A stretch of 64,000 nucleotides of DNA, taken from positions 172,143,501 through 172,207,500 of the forward strand of contig NC_090989.1 in NCBI RefSeq assembly GCF_041146395.1. Direction: 5' to 3'. The stretch's first letter is position 1; every line of letters begins with the position of its first letter. The notes under the pieces are model-generated. The model had not been told where the DNA came from. It did no database searches and saw nothing but the letters and a program-made list of their open reading frames with translations. Below are positions 24,801 through 38,440 of this stretch, piece after piece. This DNA comes from Eulemur rufifrons. Lineage: Eukaryota > Chordata > Mammalia > Primates > Lemuridae. The position numbers and the translations under genes were made by a program.

Positions 24801-26437
24801 TAAAAAATGAAAAAAATCCCATAGATAATTCCAAAATGTGTGATTTTTTTTTTAAAAAATCTTTTTAAAACTCTTTTTCAAAAAAGAGTTAGTGATGAAG
24901 AGTAGAATTTAGAATTCCAAAAAGAATGAGTATTAAAAGATATGTTTTAGAGACCATTAAAAAAAATGCCTTCTGCACCAAGCTCCTAGGCAATTATTAA
25001 GATTCTTTTGACTGTAAGATACAACGCATATTAAGAGTAGACATTACACGTTTTATTTTAGGGTGAGTTTTATTTGCATTTTGACCCAACTTCATTTGAA
25101 AATGAGATTTCGTTTAGGAAAGACATAAGGCTGTTTTCTACAGATAATTTCTGAGTGTCTGCACCACCAGTCCTGAACTCCCCAAGGCTTGCCAAGTGCA
25201 GTGATAAAGGTGTGAACTGTGTTTAATTAAAGCCACTTGCTTTAAGTAAATGGCACAAGAGTTCATCATTCACAATCACCTCTTGACTTCCCTTATCAAG
25301 CCTGCCTTGTTCCCCTGTGAAGGGGGCTATGCAGGTGTCCTCAGTGATGGAAAATGGGTAGAAAGTCAGCATTATCTTCCTGTGGTCCTTGAGTTTTAAG
25401 AGTGCACTGCCCATCATACATCATGACAGATTCAGGGGAAGTACTAACAGACCGAAATTTTCTAGAACTTATACTTCTGTATATTGAAGAGATGAATTAT
25501 TACTCTGTTAAAATGTCTCAAAATAACACCCCCAAATGAAGCCCCTTTGCTACTTTCTTGCTGGTCTCATTCTAGAGATTTCCGTGGCTATACCAAGTAG
25601 CTGACAGAGATGAGACAAGACTTGATTTGGTTGGTGATTATAAAGGACTTGGCTCCCTTTCAGAAGAACATGCCAAGTCTTCCTATATTTGTTCAAATTT
25701 AACTTGCATTATGATATTGCTTTCTTTCACATTTAGAAGGTCTCATGCAATTCTAAAATACTGTTACATATAAAGTTTTAAAATAGTTTTATAAGAAGCT
25801 TCACTTAAAATTAGATCTAAACACATACTTTACCGGCTGAATGTAGCCTTCCCTTAATTTATCTTTACTGAATTTTGTTGCGTTTTCTTTTAATGTGTTT
25901 TTTTATGTCCATATACATGTCCAGGTCACTTGCAATTCTTACAAGTCTTTTCCACTCCAGAGATTTCTCCCTCAGGACAGCCCTATTCCCAGCCTAAAAA
26001 GGGGGAAGACACAGGGGTGTGTGCTGTCACTTCATCTCTTTCTAGCTATTGACAGTGGTCCCTACAACCCCAACATAACCAGACTCCATCTTCCCACCCT
26101 AGTAACTTGCCAGCCCACTGTAATTTGTCCTATTATGTTTTCAGTGAAAAGACACGTTGTGTAGTCTGTCCCAAACCTTTAAATCAAATGATTTGCTGAG
26201 CATGAAGCATTCAGGTTCCATCCCCAATGGTGACATAGTGACTATGCACATGCATTTCCTTCATGTGCCCACCCCCACCCCTGCCCTACAATGAATTTTC
26301 TTTTTCCCTGTTGAAGATCTGTACAGTTATAAACCTGAAATACCACCTGGAAGATGACATCATTGGGGTATGATCTAGAAAAGCCCCTTTAGAAGCACAG
26401 AATTTGAGTATTCCTTCTCTTTCCTTCTTTCTCTCTC
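24801..26437. other. Intronic, no gene seen
   Basis: Nothing recognisable. The open frame at 25895-26164 lacks family resemblance. Confidence 0.45.
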
Positions 26438-26622
26438 TCACACACAGATACACACACACCCCATTCTACCTACCTGCTTAATAAAATTTCAAGGGGATTC
26501 AATTTATGTGTAAATTACAAATATAATTTTAACCCTTAATGTTTTGTATGTTGATTCTAAGAAACCACAGTCCCATATTCATGCAAGATAGGGAATAGAT
26601 TTGCCCCATAGTATTCTCCTAC
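26438..26622. repeat. Local duplicate, copy 2
   Basis: See 24222-24409. Same orientation, 2.2 kb apart. It also begins in a CA-rich tract ('acacacagatacacacaca'). Confidence 0.9.
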
Positions 26623-26984
26623 CAAGCTAGGCTATTCATTAAGCCTGATAATTTTGGGGGTGCCAGTCAACAATTGCACAGACTGTAGCCACGAAAGCTG
26701 AGAGTAAAGATTGGAACTGACAGATATTTTTAATCAGAGGGATCTACATGATTCCATATATAGCAAAACCAGGGATAGCTGACTCCAGCTCTGGATTCTG
26801 GTCTTGTAGAGAAGCCATGAACATTTTCTTGTGATTACCTTGAAGAGGTTTCTAAAACCAGAATAACTCACTGTAATGTCCCCTGAACAACTGTCAGGAT
26901 TCCTGAATCTACAAATACTTGTAAACCCTCCTCGTATCTGCCTGTTACCTGCAGGCCCACATTCCCAGGGAAGCAACTTCTGCA

Positions 26985-27162
26985 CCATTCATTCTCAAAC
27001 TGGCTGCATCGTGGAATCCCCTGAGAGCTTTAAAAGTTCTGATGCTTCAGCATCTCCCCATCCCAAGAAACTGATTTAATTGGCCTGGAGTAAGGCCTGG
27101 GGATGTGGGATGTTGAAAGTCCCCAGGTGCTTCTAATGTGCGGCCAAAGCATGAGAATCCAA
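26985..27162 (+). mobile_element. MER58/MER5-group hAT MITE
   Basis: 'cattctcaaactggctgcat', 'gaatcccctgagagctttaa', 'ctgatttaattggcctgg' and the mirror half 'ccccaggtgcttctaatgtg' show both halves of a palindromic MITE. Confidence 0.75.
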
Positions 27163-27214
27163 GGCCCTTCATTTGGCCGACTTATTTTTCCCCCTGAAGG
27201 CAAAGTCCAGTTCT

Positions 27215-27432
27215 CATTCATCTCTTTATCCCCAGTGTCCTCTTCACAGCATTTCTCACAAGCACAGTCTGTAGTGAGAAAACTGGTGAGAGATTTTACT
27301 AAAGTCTGTCTGGCCCACGACACTGTAAGCTCCATGCAGGTAGAGATGGTCTCTCTTTCGTTGACTACATTCCCCACGCCTCAAAGAGTGGCAGAAATAT
27401 CGAGCAGAATGAATCATTATTTTGTTCAATAA
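27215..27432 (+). repeat. L2 LINE 3' end
   Basis: 'ctttatccccagtgtcctc', 'cactgtaagctccatgcagg', 'gcagaatgaatcattatttt' near the end. Confidence 0.75.
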
Positions 27433-27454
27433 ATTAACTGTACTAGACTAAAAG

Positions 27455-27725
27455 AATAAAATGAAAATAACAGCGACTAACACTTATATAGGCACTATGT
27501 GCCGGAAACTGTTTTAAGGGTTTTACAAATATTAACTCATTTATTAGTCACCACAAACCTATAATAGGTACTATTATTATGTCCATTTTATAGATGAGGA
27601 AACTGAGACATGCAGATTAAGTAAGTTGCCCAAGGCCAAGCAGTCAGTGGTAGAGGCAGGATTCAAACCTAGGCAGCCTAGCTCTAGAGTCCCTTTTCTT
27701 AGTAACTGGATCATACAGTGCATGG
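27455..27725 (-). repeat. MIR SINE, well preserved
   Basis: Near full-length reverse MIR: 'ggcactatgtgccggaaact', 'attaactcatttattagtca', 'tatagatgaggaaactgaga', 'aggattcaaacctaggcagc'. Confidence 0.95.
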
Positions 27726-27824
27726 CTGGTGAGAGGGGCCACCTAACTGCCCCCTTTACATAAATGACCCCAACAACCATCCCCCTGAAGATGGCTACCA
27801 TTCCCACTGCTTTTGTAGAATGAC

Positions 27825-28025
27825 TACAAAGTACCAGACACGGTGCTGAGCTCTTCATATTTCCTTTAACACCTTAAGTTACTAACTCCACCTTACAGAC
27901 GCAATAAATGAGGTGCAGAGAGGCTAACTGACTTGCCCAAGTTCACACAGCCAGGACCTGGCTGAGCAAGAACTCAACTGAACTTGGCCTGTCACTAAAG
28001 TACAAGCTCTCAACCACCAGATAAT
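27825..28025 (-). repeat. MIR SINE
   Basis: 'caaagtaccagacacggtgc', 'gaggtgcagagaggctaact', 'tgcccaagttcacacagcca'. Second reverse MIR in tandem with the previous one. Confidence 0.85.
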
Positions 28026-29808
28026 GACCTAATTGGAGAGTTGTATATTAAAAAGAAAAAAAATCAAACAAACAAAAACCAAAAACTAATGGGCATGACA
28101 AATGACAAGGATGCCCTGCAATAATTTCTTGGCCCCTGGTTTTCACCGCTCTCTCCATACCATCACTAATCTGTTACTTCGTCTCATCTCATACATGAAC
28201 GTTGCATCATACACACATTTAATTTATATGAATCCAACTACGCAGGCCCAGAGACAAAACCAAAATTAATGAGTAAACTCTAACAGGAGACCCACTGGTA
28301 TTCCAGTCAAAGGACATGAGCCCCTGAGGGAAGGGAGGGACTGGGCTCTATAGACCCCTCCTGAGGTTAGCATTTCGTCACACTACAGGGACTTTGTGCT
28401 TCAGGGCACTAAAACATATGGGTAAAGACTTTTCAGAGATAATTTTGGTTATAAATAGGTTTCACCTTATGGACCATCTTTAGAACTTCACTCTCATACG
28501 GGTGTGATGCCACTGTGCAGTGGTTACAGGAGCTAGTAACGGACAAGATCTACAAACGGGAATGAAAACTAGCTCACGTTCTGTTTCTACTCTGCCCACT
28601 GTCTAAGAGAGACATGAAGACTCAAAAACATGGTACAGTGTCAGAGGCAGAAGATACAGCAATGAAGTCATATCTTGGTATTTAACATATGAAATAAAAG
28701 CATGCAAATCTCAACTCCCAAATGATAGCTGATATAAGGATGATTTGTCTAATAGCTACAGAAAGTCATGTGCTGATTCTAGTAATGTGTAAAAGGAGCT
28801 TGTACATTTACCAAGGTAAAAAAATTAAATTGTATTTTTTTTTAAAAAAAAACAGTGATTTTTCATTCCTTGTACATATCAAAGAAAAACTCAGCAAAGA
28901 CCTTATGTCACAAATCATTATGAATCAATTTTCTTGACCAAACATAAAAGTTGATTCAACATCTCCATCTTGAAACACTCTATTATCACGACATTTGTCA
29001 AATACTGAAAGATCTGACCATTGCCCTGTTCCCCACATAGCACAAGGAACCCAGATAACAAATGAAGGCTGTACTTTGTAACAAGAGTAGACAGGAGACT
29101 GAATCACAGCAAAACACTTACAAATCAAGAGAGGGGAAGACAGGCACTGAGGGTGATTAAATGCACAAAGAGCAATAATAGGAAAGAAGTCTCTTGTGAA
29201 AAGCAGCAGTTGATGGTAACTTAATGGGGACAAAAATGAATTAGATCTACTTCAGTGACTGAGCTCAAGGTGAGGTAATTTCATAAAGTTTATAGAAAGT
29301 CACTTGAAAACTACACAACTTGTTGTCGTAGTCTACTTTTAGAGAGCAGGAAAATAAAAGTACTCCATGAGGGAGTCGATCTTCAGAAAAACACATTTAC
29401 AAACCAAATTGATGAACTTTACCTATTAACTAGAAGATTATCCTTAATCTTCATTGGGGTAGAAAAGTCACTTTAGAACTGATAAAGTCCTCTGGGTTTC
29501 AAGGAGAGATTTTGAAATAGAAACAGAAAAGAATAAAAATCTTAAAACACAAGGGGGTATAAAGTGTAAGGTGAAAGAAATAAAAATAAACGTTAACAGA
29601 GTTGAGCTTGGGGCTACTATATGGCACAAGAATATTACTCTGGGGCAAATTCTGTTTGGTAAGATTAGTACTCATGGTATATTGAGCAGGGCTTGCTGGG
29701 TTGTCAGTAACAGAAAATGAACTCTAACTTATGGAGGGAAAAAAGGAATGATTTGGCTTATACCTGGGAAGGATCCTAAAGTAACCACAGAAGAGGCGCT
29801 ACAGAGCT
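28026..29808. other. Intronic, no gene seen
   Basis: A-rich patch at 28050-28085. No repeat recognised in the remainder. Confidence 0.45.
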
Positions 29809-29809
29809 A

Positions 29810-29996
29810 CAACACGCATTCTCAAATTTAAGAAACATGGGGATCATTTAGAAGGCTTGTTAAGATATAGATTGTGGGGCTTACCCCAGAGTTTTTGATT
29901 CTGTAGATCCTGGCAGGAGCCGAGAATGTATTGCCAACAAGTTACCTGGTGACTCTGATGCTGCTGGTCCAACCACACTTCTGAGAATCCCTGAGT
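29810..29996 (+). mobile_element. MER5A hAT-Charlie MITE
   Basis: 'gcattctcaaatttaag', 'gaaggcttgttaagatatag', 'tgatgctgctggtccaacca', 'cacttctgagaatccctga'. Confidence 0.85.
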
Positions 29997-30824
29997 CACA
30001 GAAACCTAGGCTACAGGGACTAAGCCCTGTGACTCAGGGAGTCTCCATCATACAGTTTTGCTCCTGGATCCTACACAGGCCTTCACTAGAGGGTAGGGAA
30101 TACAGCCTGCTGATTTTAGTTCATGATCTCAAAGACAGGTGGCCTCTGTCATAAGCTTTAGGAGAAAAGCCCTGGGAGGTATCTGACTGGCTGAGGGGCC
30201 TGTGCCTGGAGAACATCCCTTCTAAATCAGGGATGCAGTAAGGCAGCTGGCCTGGCCTGACATAAGCTTACTCTGTAAGCAACAGAGGCAGGAAGAGAGG
30301 ATTCAAGTGAGAACACAGAGAGAGGAAGAAGGCATCAAAGCTGATGGCATCACCAAGATCACAGGGAATAGGAGGAAGTATCCCCAAAGAAACAAGAGTA
30401 TGATTCATGGAAAAGTGGGATGAACAAAGAATAATAGGACAATATAATCATCGCAGCCCATAATACAGTTCACTGTGGCATCCAGCTGTACAATCAAATT
30501 CACTTATGACACTTTTTTTTTTTAACAAACATACCATCTACACTCACAGAGCAGTGCTTCTCACATCATCCATGGTAAAAGAACTTTAAAAAAAAAAAAT
30601 TCCCTTAACAGTCACTGACTGATATTCTTGTAAAATACAATAATGTGAATTGCTAAAAATAACTGGTCTTCCACTTGCATGTCACGAGAATGGCAATTTG
30701 CAATAAAGGTTTCTAAATGCTTATTGTCAGTATTGTACTTATCACAAACTTAAAACAAGCTGCTCCCACACTGGCACTAGTACACAAACTGGCACTGGTC
30801 CATCAACACACTTTTGAGCATTTC

Positions 30825-31330
<506 letters not shown>

Positions 31331-31334
31331 CTAC

Positions 31335-31475
31335 TCTAGATCAGGGCTTCTCAAATTCTAGTATGTACAGGAATTACTTGGGGATCCTACAAAAACACAG
31401 ACTGTACATTTCTAACAGCTTCAAAGTTGCTGTCAACATGACAGTCCATAGCCCACATTTTGATTAGCAAGGCTC
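31335..31475 (+). mobile_element. MER5-like hAT MITE, diverged
   Basis: 'agggcttctcaaattctag', 'aggaattacttggggatcct', 'cacagactgtacatttctaa'. Confidence 0.6.
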
Positions 31476-33059
31476 CATAGACAACTGTCTGTGAACCCAG
31501 AGACTAGGATGTGACCCCAAGTGTAATAGGTGCTTTATATTGGGTCTTTATTCAGCCATGAAAAGACTACAGAAAAGACTGCATCTGTCAGTCAAGTATA
31601 TGCCTTCCTGTGCTTTAAAAAGATAATTATAATCAGAAGAAATTGATAAGGACAGCACCACTGGAACCAATAGCATCAAATATTGGATGATTTCCCACTT
31701 TCTCTATTAGCTCTGAATATGACATACAGAGAATGATCAAGAAATATTTGTTGACTGCTGGCTGGATGCAGAAATACCAAGCTGTAACCAATAGGGGGAG
31801 GAATCTAGGATGGTGGTGGGGCTTTACTTTCTGTCTAAGTTATCTTGCTTAGCTCAGGTATTTTGCACTGTATGATAAATGGATGCAACTTTCAACTGGT
31901 AGTGATTTTAAGGTTGTACCTGTATAGAAAAATTAAATCACAGAATTTATTCTTTCATTAAAAGTTCACATTTCATGTTTAAAGAAACATGGGCATTTTT
32001 ATTTGCTTCTTTCACACTTCTCATTTGAATGTCAAACACATCTTCTTTGGGATTTGGTCAGCACTGTCAGCATTTGGATTAACTATTTGGTGGTTCAGCT
32101 TAATGAAGAAGCTCGACTCATAAAATGCAACCACTGATCACAGGTTTTAATCACAGATACATACCAGAAATCATCTAAGTATAGTATGAATTCTGCATTT
32201 CCTCTCACACCTGCTACTCAAATGCCAGCATTCTTGGATCATAATGGCACAGTGAACATTCTAAGTCACTTCTGTCTCTGTCTCAGGCAAACGTACTACT
32301 TGGGATTAATGAGCAAGTTCAATCTAGAAGATCAAGGGTTAAAGCTCCAAATGGATTTTCTGTTCTCTGTTTACAATCTTAAGGCCTCTGAGTATTAGAG
32401 CAGACACCTAAACGTTTGCTCAAAAATATTCTACTGAGTTCTAATTGACAAAAAGGGATGTGTCCAGAATTCTTACAGATAACGATTAATGAAAGAAGCC
32501 AAAGATAAGCTGGAAGAAAAATAATTAACTCGGATTTGTACCAGCTGGCCCTTGGGAATGCTAACTAATATGCGTGCTCACGGTGCTCCATGCAGAAGGC
32601 CCCAGTGGTGGTGATAGAGCATCCTCAAGAGAGGGTCCTGGGTATGTAGATAAAGTATCTGTGGATGCTCAGAAAGAACCTCAAATTGCAAGAGAGTTGC
32701 CACCCGAATTAGGGTAAAGTTGCAGCATAAACTATTCCAGTGGACAAAATATTTTCTTTCAAAGGTCTGTAATACAGCAAGTAACAGCAAATAGACCATT
32801 TTGGTAAAGAAGTAGTGAAGTGAAGACAAGGGAAATGAGGGCAGCTCCACTGCACAGATTCCCCCAATGGCAGCACTCATGGCATTGCCCACAAACCCCA
32901 ACTGCAAACCATGCAACAGATAGGACATTTCTTTCTCCAGGGAAAACTACCAAAGAGGTCTGCTTGGATAAACCTATCAGAAATAGCAAATCCCTGGCAT
33001 TCTCAGGCCCTCTTTCATTTTTATTTTTCAACCTATCAAGTATCACCATCAGATATATT
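31476..33059. other. Intronic, no gene seen
   Basis: Overlapping short open frames at 32578-33049 on both strands share no known domain. Confidence 0.45.
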
Positions 33060-33240
33060 ATATATTTGGCTTATATTATATATTTCTTTACTCACTGGCT
33101 TTACTATTTATCTGCCTCCCTTTGCCATGGCAACTCCAGGACAGCAAGACTCTATTTCACTCACTGCTCTATCTTCAGTGCCTAGAAGACTGTGTGACAT
33201 CAATAGAGTTTTAATATATTCTTGTTTGGCTGATGTTTCT
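33060..33240 (+). repeat. L2 LINE 3' end
   Basis: 'tttactcactggctttacta', 'ctccaggacagcaagactc', 'cactgctctatcttcagtgc' follow the L2 3' UTR order. Confidence 0.8.
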
Positions 33241-34627
33241 GAATAGCTTCCCATCCAGTCTAGCCATTCTGTGGTCTAAAGAACCAGTCTTGATCTCACA
33301 AAGGGGTCTTTGAGGAGCTGTCCCCCAACATGCTGAGGACACCCTCACCCCAATAAAGCCACCCTTGCTGTGGGATAAACTTGACCTCATGGTTGACACC
33401 CTGGACACGTACCTACAGCTGAATTTCTGTCTTAAATACCTGCCTGGCACTCCAGTCTCCCGAGAACCAAGCTTCAGCTGACAGGATGCTTGCCAAGAAT
33501 GGAGTTTGGCCCCTGAACTGCAGCCTGGCACAGGCTATCTGTTAAGAGAATTCCCCATATACTGTTGGGGATGGCCTCCCATGTTTGGTGCTCTTGCTAT
33601 CTTCTAACATGCTATTTCAGGTGAGGCCCCCTCCCTACTGCCACAATTCTCCCTGTATAACCATTACCTACCTGCACCCTCTGCCTCTGGCTGCTGGTGG
33701 GACCTCATCCCACCCTCTGCAAAGAGGTCCTTCCCTCCACTGCTTGCTTTACACTGGTGGACAAATCTAGTTCTAGACTATGGTCCCCACCAGGCTGCCC
33801 CATAATAGTACCGTCTGGCCGGACACATGTCATTGGCATCTAGCCTGGAAATTGAATTGTTTCAGAAGGACAACTCATTAACTTCTTATGCTTTTCTTCC
33901 TGGCTGAGAACATTCAGCTGGATGACTTATATAGAAATAGAGAAATATGAACTGACAATAAGAATTTATTCTGAAAAGACATTTTTGGAGAACCTACCAT
34001 GTTCTATGTATCATTATAGGTGCCAGAGATAATGAAATAAGACAATAAGAATTGAACAAAACCATGGATGGGATAAAAAAATTCAAAGAAGGTCTATACT
34101 TAGTTATTTTTTAAGAATATGGAGCAAATGGAAAGTTTACTGAAAAAGCAGCAAGAAGTAGGGGGAGGGGGCAAAGAAAGAATAATATTTCTGGGCAATT
34201 ATTACAGAATTTGAGAAGAGAAGTAAATGAAGAAAGAGATGATTAAGTGGTGAGGACTGTAAATTGGAAATACCACACAGAAAAACCAGATGGGCATAAA
34301 TTATCACCAAGGTGACATCTAATGAGGATTATAGAGATTAAAAAGATACTTATTTTAGAAGTTTACCTGGAGTGTCTCACTCCTTTACAAGCAGATAGTT
34401 TGGTGGGAATGCATAGAGGATCAGTGGAATCTTATAAGGTTCTTTAGTAAAATAATCCATTTGAGGATTCCAGCAAGAAAGAGCATGGAAAAATAAAGGT
34501 GAGTTTATTTTCCTACCTATAGCAAGTCTCATTTTTGATTCCTCCTTGTTTCATTGACCTGAGTCTGTTAGAAAAACATCAGGAAGATATTGAAGTCAAC
34601 AATCAGGAAGGGGCATTAGGCCACCTC
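33241..34627. other. Intronic, no gene seen
   Basis: Weak MIR/L2-class wording at 33965-34030. Otherwise nothing recognised. Confidence 0.45.
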
Positions 34628-34637
34628 TGGAATTCCT

Positions 34638-34927
34638 TTTTTTTTTTTGACACATAGTCTTGTTCTGTTGCCCGGGCTAGAGTGCCGTGGTGCAGCCTAG
34701 CTCACAGCAACCTCAAACTCCTGGGCTCAAGAGGTGCTCCCTCCGCAGCCTCTGGAGGAGCTGGGACTACAGGTGTATGCCACCAAGCCTGGCTAATTTT
34801 TCTATTTTTAGTAGAGACGAGGTCTCGCTCTTGCTGAGGCTGGTCTTGAACTCCTGACCTCAAGCGATTCTCCCACCTCGGCCTCTCAGAGTGCTAGGAT
34901 TACAGACGTGAGCCACTGTGCCCAGCC
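34638..34927 (-). mobile_element. Alu (older, without linker insertion), reverse
   Basis: Poly(T) then a reversed Alu with 'gttgcccgggctagagtgcc' and ending 'cactgtgcccagcc'. tggaattc duplicated at 34628-34635 and 34928-34935. Confidence 0.93.
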
Positions 34928-35252
34928 TGGAATTCTTAGGTAGTTCAGCATCTAGGCAATTCTGAGTAGGACTATATCAAATATTAATAAATGACTCACC
35001 ATTAATCCTGAGAATTTAAACAAATTCAAATCAGTAGTCCACTGAGGTAGTAAATGTATAAGATACTCAAGAAATATCTAGCTTGGTCCTAGATTATGTT
35101 GATTGTTTTTTGTTATTGTTATAAAAAAGTCTGTTAGGTACCACAAAGCTTTTCATACTTGATACTATTACATTTGGTTGTTAACTATACTATAGCCTGC
35201 TTTAAGCAAACCTGGTTTACAAAGTTCACACACTTTTCAAAAGAAATTTTAG

Positions 35253-35650
<398 letters not shown>

Positions 35651-35689
35651 AAAAACTGGCCATTATTTAATACTGCTAGTACAATGATG

Positions 35690-35900
35690 GTCATGGAAAC
35701 CAGCTAACAACACAGAAAGATGTTTATCATGTAACAATAGATAATGCTGGAAGAAAATTTAACAAACTTATAACAGTGGTTGTATTATGGAGGTAAAGTT
35801 AGGGACCTTTTAAAATCTCATACTTTTAGTAGGAAGTGGAAATTTATAAAGGTGATATAATGAGCATTTTTTTTAAATATAAAAACTTTCAAAAAGCATA
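35690..35900 (+). repeat. Probable L1M 3' fragment
   Basis: 'gatgtttatcatgtaacaat', 'gaaaatttaacaaacttata', 'acagtggttgtattatggag' recall the L1 3' end. Diverged. Confidence 0.4.
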
Positions 35901-35927
35901 AAGTGAAAGATCTAAATTCGTATGGAA

Positions 35928-35968
35928 ATCGAGCCAGGCGTGGTGGCTGAAATCTGTAATCCCGGCAT
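35928..35968 (+). mobile_element. Tiny 5' Alu fragment flanked by a 15-bp imperfect repeat
   Basis: About 41 bp reading 'gagccaggcgtggtggctga' then 'aatctgtaatcccggcat', i.e. only the first bases of an Alu. taaattcgtatggaa (35913-35927) and taaatttgtaaggaa (35969-35983) flank it like a target duplication. No A-tail. Confidence 0.7.
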
Positions 35969-36395
35969 TAAATTTGTAAGGAATTCATTCTTAAGTGAAA
36001 AGTGAAAAATTAATTAAAATTTTCCCAAACCTAACCCGTAAAGGCAGTATGTCTACTAAGTCATTATTAGCATATTTTAAAGTTTCTCATGATCAAATCC
36101 TTCCTTTTGGGAAACAAATAATTACAAACTATTTAAAGAAAAGATATTTTACCTTACATTCGGGGTAGGGGTTTCTGGTTGTCCTTTCTTAAAAAAATAA
36201 AATGGAGTATCTCTATCATATAATCTCTGAAGAGTTGCTCATAATTATTCAAAACACCATACAGGGACTTCTCATTATCCCCCTACAGTCACTGTAAACA
36301 ATGCATTAGCAAATACTCAACTATTGTTCTTAGAGAAACACAGGGTTAGGTCCTTGTGAGCCCCAGGTCAACAGATAAATTCAAAACTTTGTTTC

Positions 36396-36900
<505 letters not shown>

Positions 36901-37501
36901 TCACAGATTTCTTATGCTTAGGAACATTAGATAACACTTCAACATTATGCCTGGGAGCCAACAGTGAAATCACATACATAGAAAGGACAAAAATGCTAAA
37001 AATGTGGTGCTAAATAGACTGCAAAAGGACATTTGTTTATAGTCCGAAAGCAGAAACAAGAAGGCAGAGGATTGCCTTGTTTGATCTCAACTGGGAACTA
37101 AAATTTTTCACCGCTCTGTGCACTTCCTTGAATGACCCTCAAAGTGCTGTGGAATTACAAATGCGCTTTGGAGTTACAAATAAATTTTAGCACATAGGTG
37201 AATTTCCAAATATAAAATCAGCAAATAATGATGATCAACTGTACTAAGAGTACTAGGAGAAAAAAATGCATATTAGGTCACAGTGAAATTTCTTCAACAT
37301 GTCTAAAAACATTCCTTGGAAATATCTAAGAATCTTGTTAATAACTAGAGGAATATGCTACATGAAATCATAATATTCATCTTGCTTTATTTAAATCAGA
37401 CTGGGAGAACTATTCCCTTTGTGAGACGGATGGGTGAGAGTGTCACATTTTGACTGGAAACTGTACCATAGTAATTTGCTTCATGAAACAACAAATTTCA
37501 A

Positions 37502-37799
37502 CACATTGACTGCCACACTAGAAAAAAATTTTTTTTCCTTGGGGCCATGGTGTTTTATACAAAAATAGAATAAAAACTTCAAAATAAAACAATCCTTTCT
37601 AGTTTAATGAAAACTTTGTTATTGACTTCTATTCATTTAATCCACATTTTTAGAATTAAATTGTCAACATTAATTTGTAATAAGAGCATCAAGAAGTAAG
37701 ATTTTCACAAACCAACTGGAAGGTTTTGACCATGTTTTGCTTCCTGAGGCCCCGGGCTCAAAACTAGTGTGAGTCAAATATAATATGGCAGTTAATGTG
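37502..37799. mobile_element. piggyBac-like MITE, 298 bp
   Basis: Left end cacattgactgcca and right end (reverse complement) cacattaactgcca form 14-bp inverted termini with one mismatch. The right end is followed by TTAA (37800-37803) and the left is preceded by tcaa, one change from TTAA. Subterminal 'cacactag' occurs in inverted orientation near both ends. The interior is AT-rich and non-coding. TTAA targets and CAC-type termini are piggyBac features. Confidence 0.8.
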
Positions 37800-38129
37800 T
37801 TAAAAGTCTTAATAAATGTTTCTTGAGAAACTAAGTAAAATAACAGTGAAAAATAAAAACATGCATGAAGTGGTCTCAGCACATGCTACATAAGAGTACT
37901 TCAAGTATACATCCTCTATTATAATGAGACAACAAAATTTACATAAACCAATTCAAAGACAAGAGACGGGATGGAAAAAAAATGAGTTAGAACATGCATA
38001 AAAGGACCCATTCCCTTAATCGCAAATACACACACCCACACACATACACTCCTGTATTCTAAATCACTGGCAGGAACAGTGACAAAACAATGGAAAACTA
38101 AACAAAAGACATGAGTAGGCAGGTCATAA

Positions 38130-38440
38130 AAGAAGCAATAAAAAATGCCAAATAAAATAAAAAATGAAAAATGCTACCTCTCATGTGTTGGTAAAGCACA
38201 ACAGTAACCGTTGCCAGGACATGGGAAAATAAACGAGCACTCTTCTCCTTGTGACAGCTTTCTACAGGCCTTCAACTAGGATTGAGATAATTTGGCAATA
38301 CATGCAAAAACCTTACGATCTCCATACCTCTGACCCTCAAGATTCTAGGAATTCGTCTTGTATGAGTAATCTCAGCTGTATGTAAAGTTGTGAGTACAAC
38401 GAGGTTCACGGCAGCATAATTTTAAATTAGTATTGTCAAT
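38130..38440 (+). repeat. L1 3'-region fragment
   Basis: 'gagataatttggcaatacat', 'gattctaggaattcgtctt', 'aggttcacggcagcataatt' follow the L1 ORF2-end/3' UTR wording. Confidence 0.6.

Noticed and set aside
32578..33049. Overlapping open frames on both strands
   Set aside because: No domain similarity, they overlap each other, and flank an L2. Treated as chance.
33391..33440. Possible next SUCLG2 exon ('ggttgacaccctgg')
   Set aside because: Reverse translation does not give V-E-A-I-L-V-N-I-F-G-G and there are no suitable splice sites.
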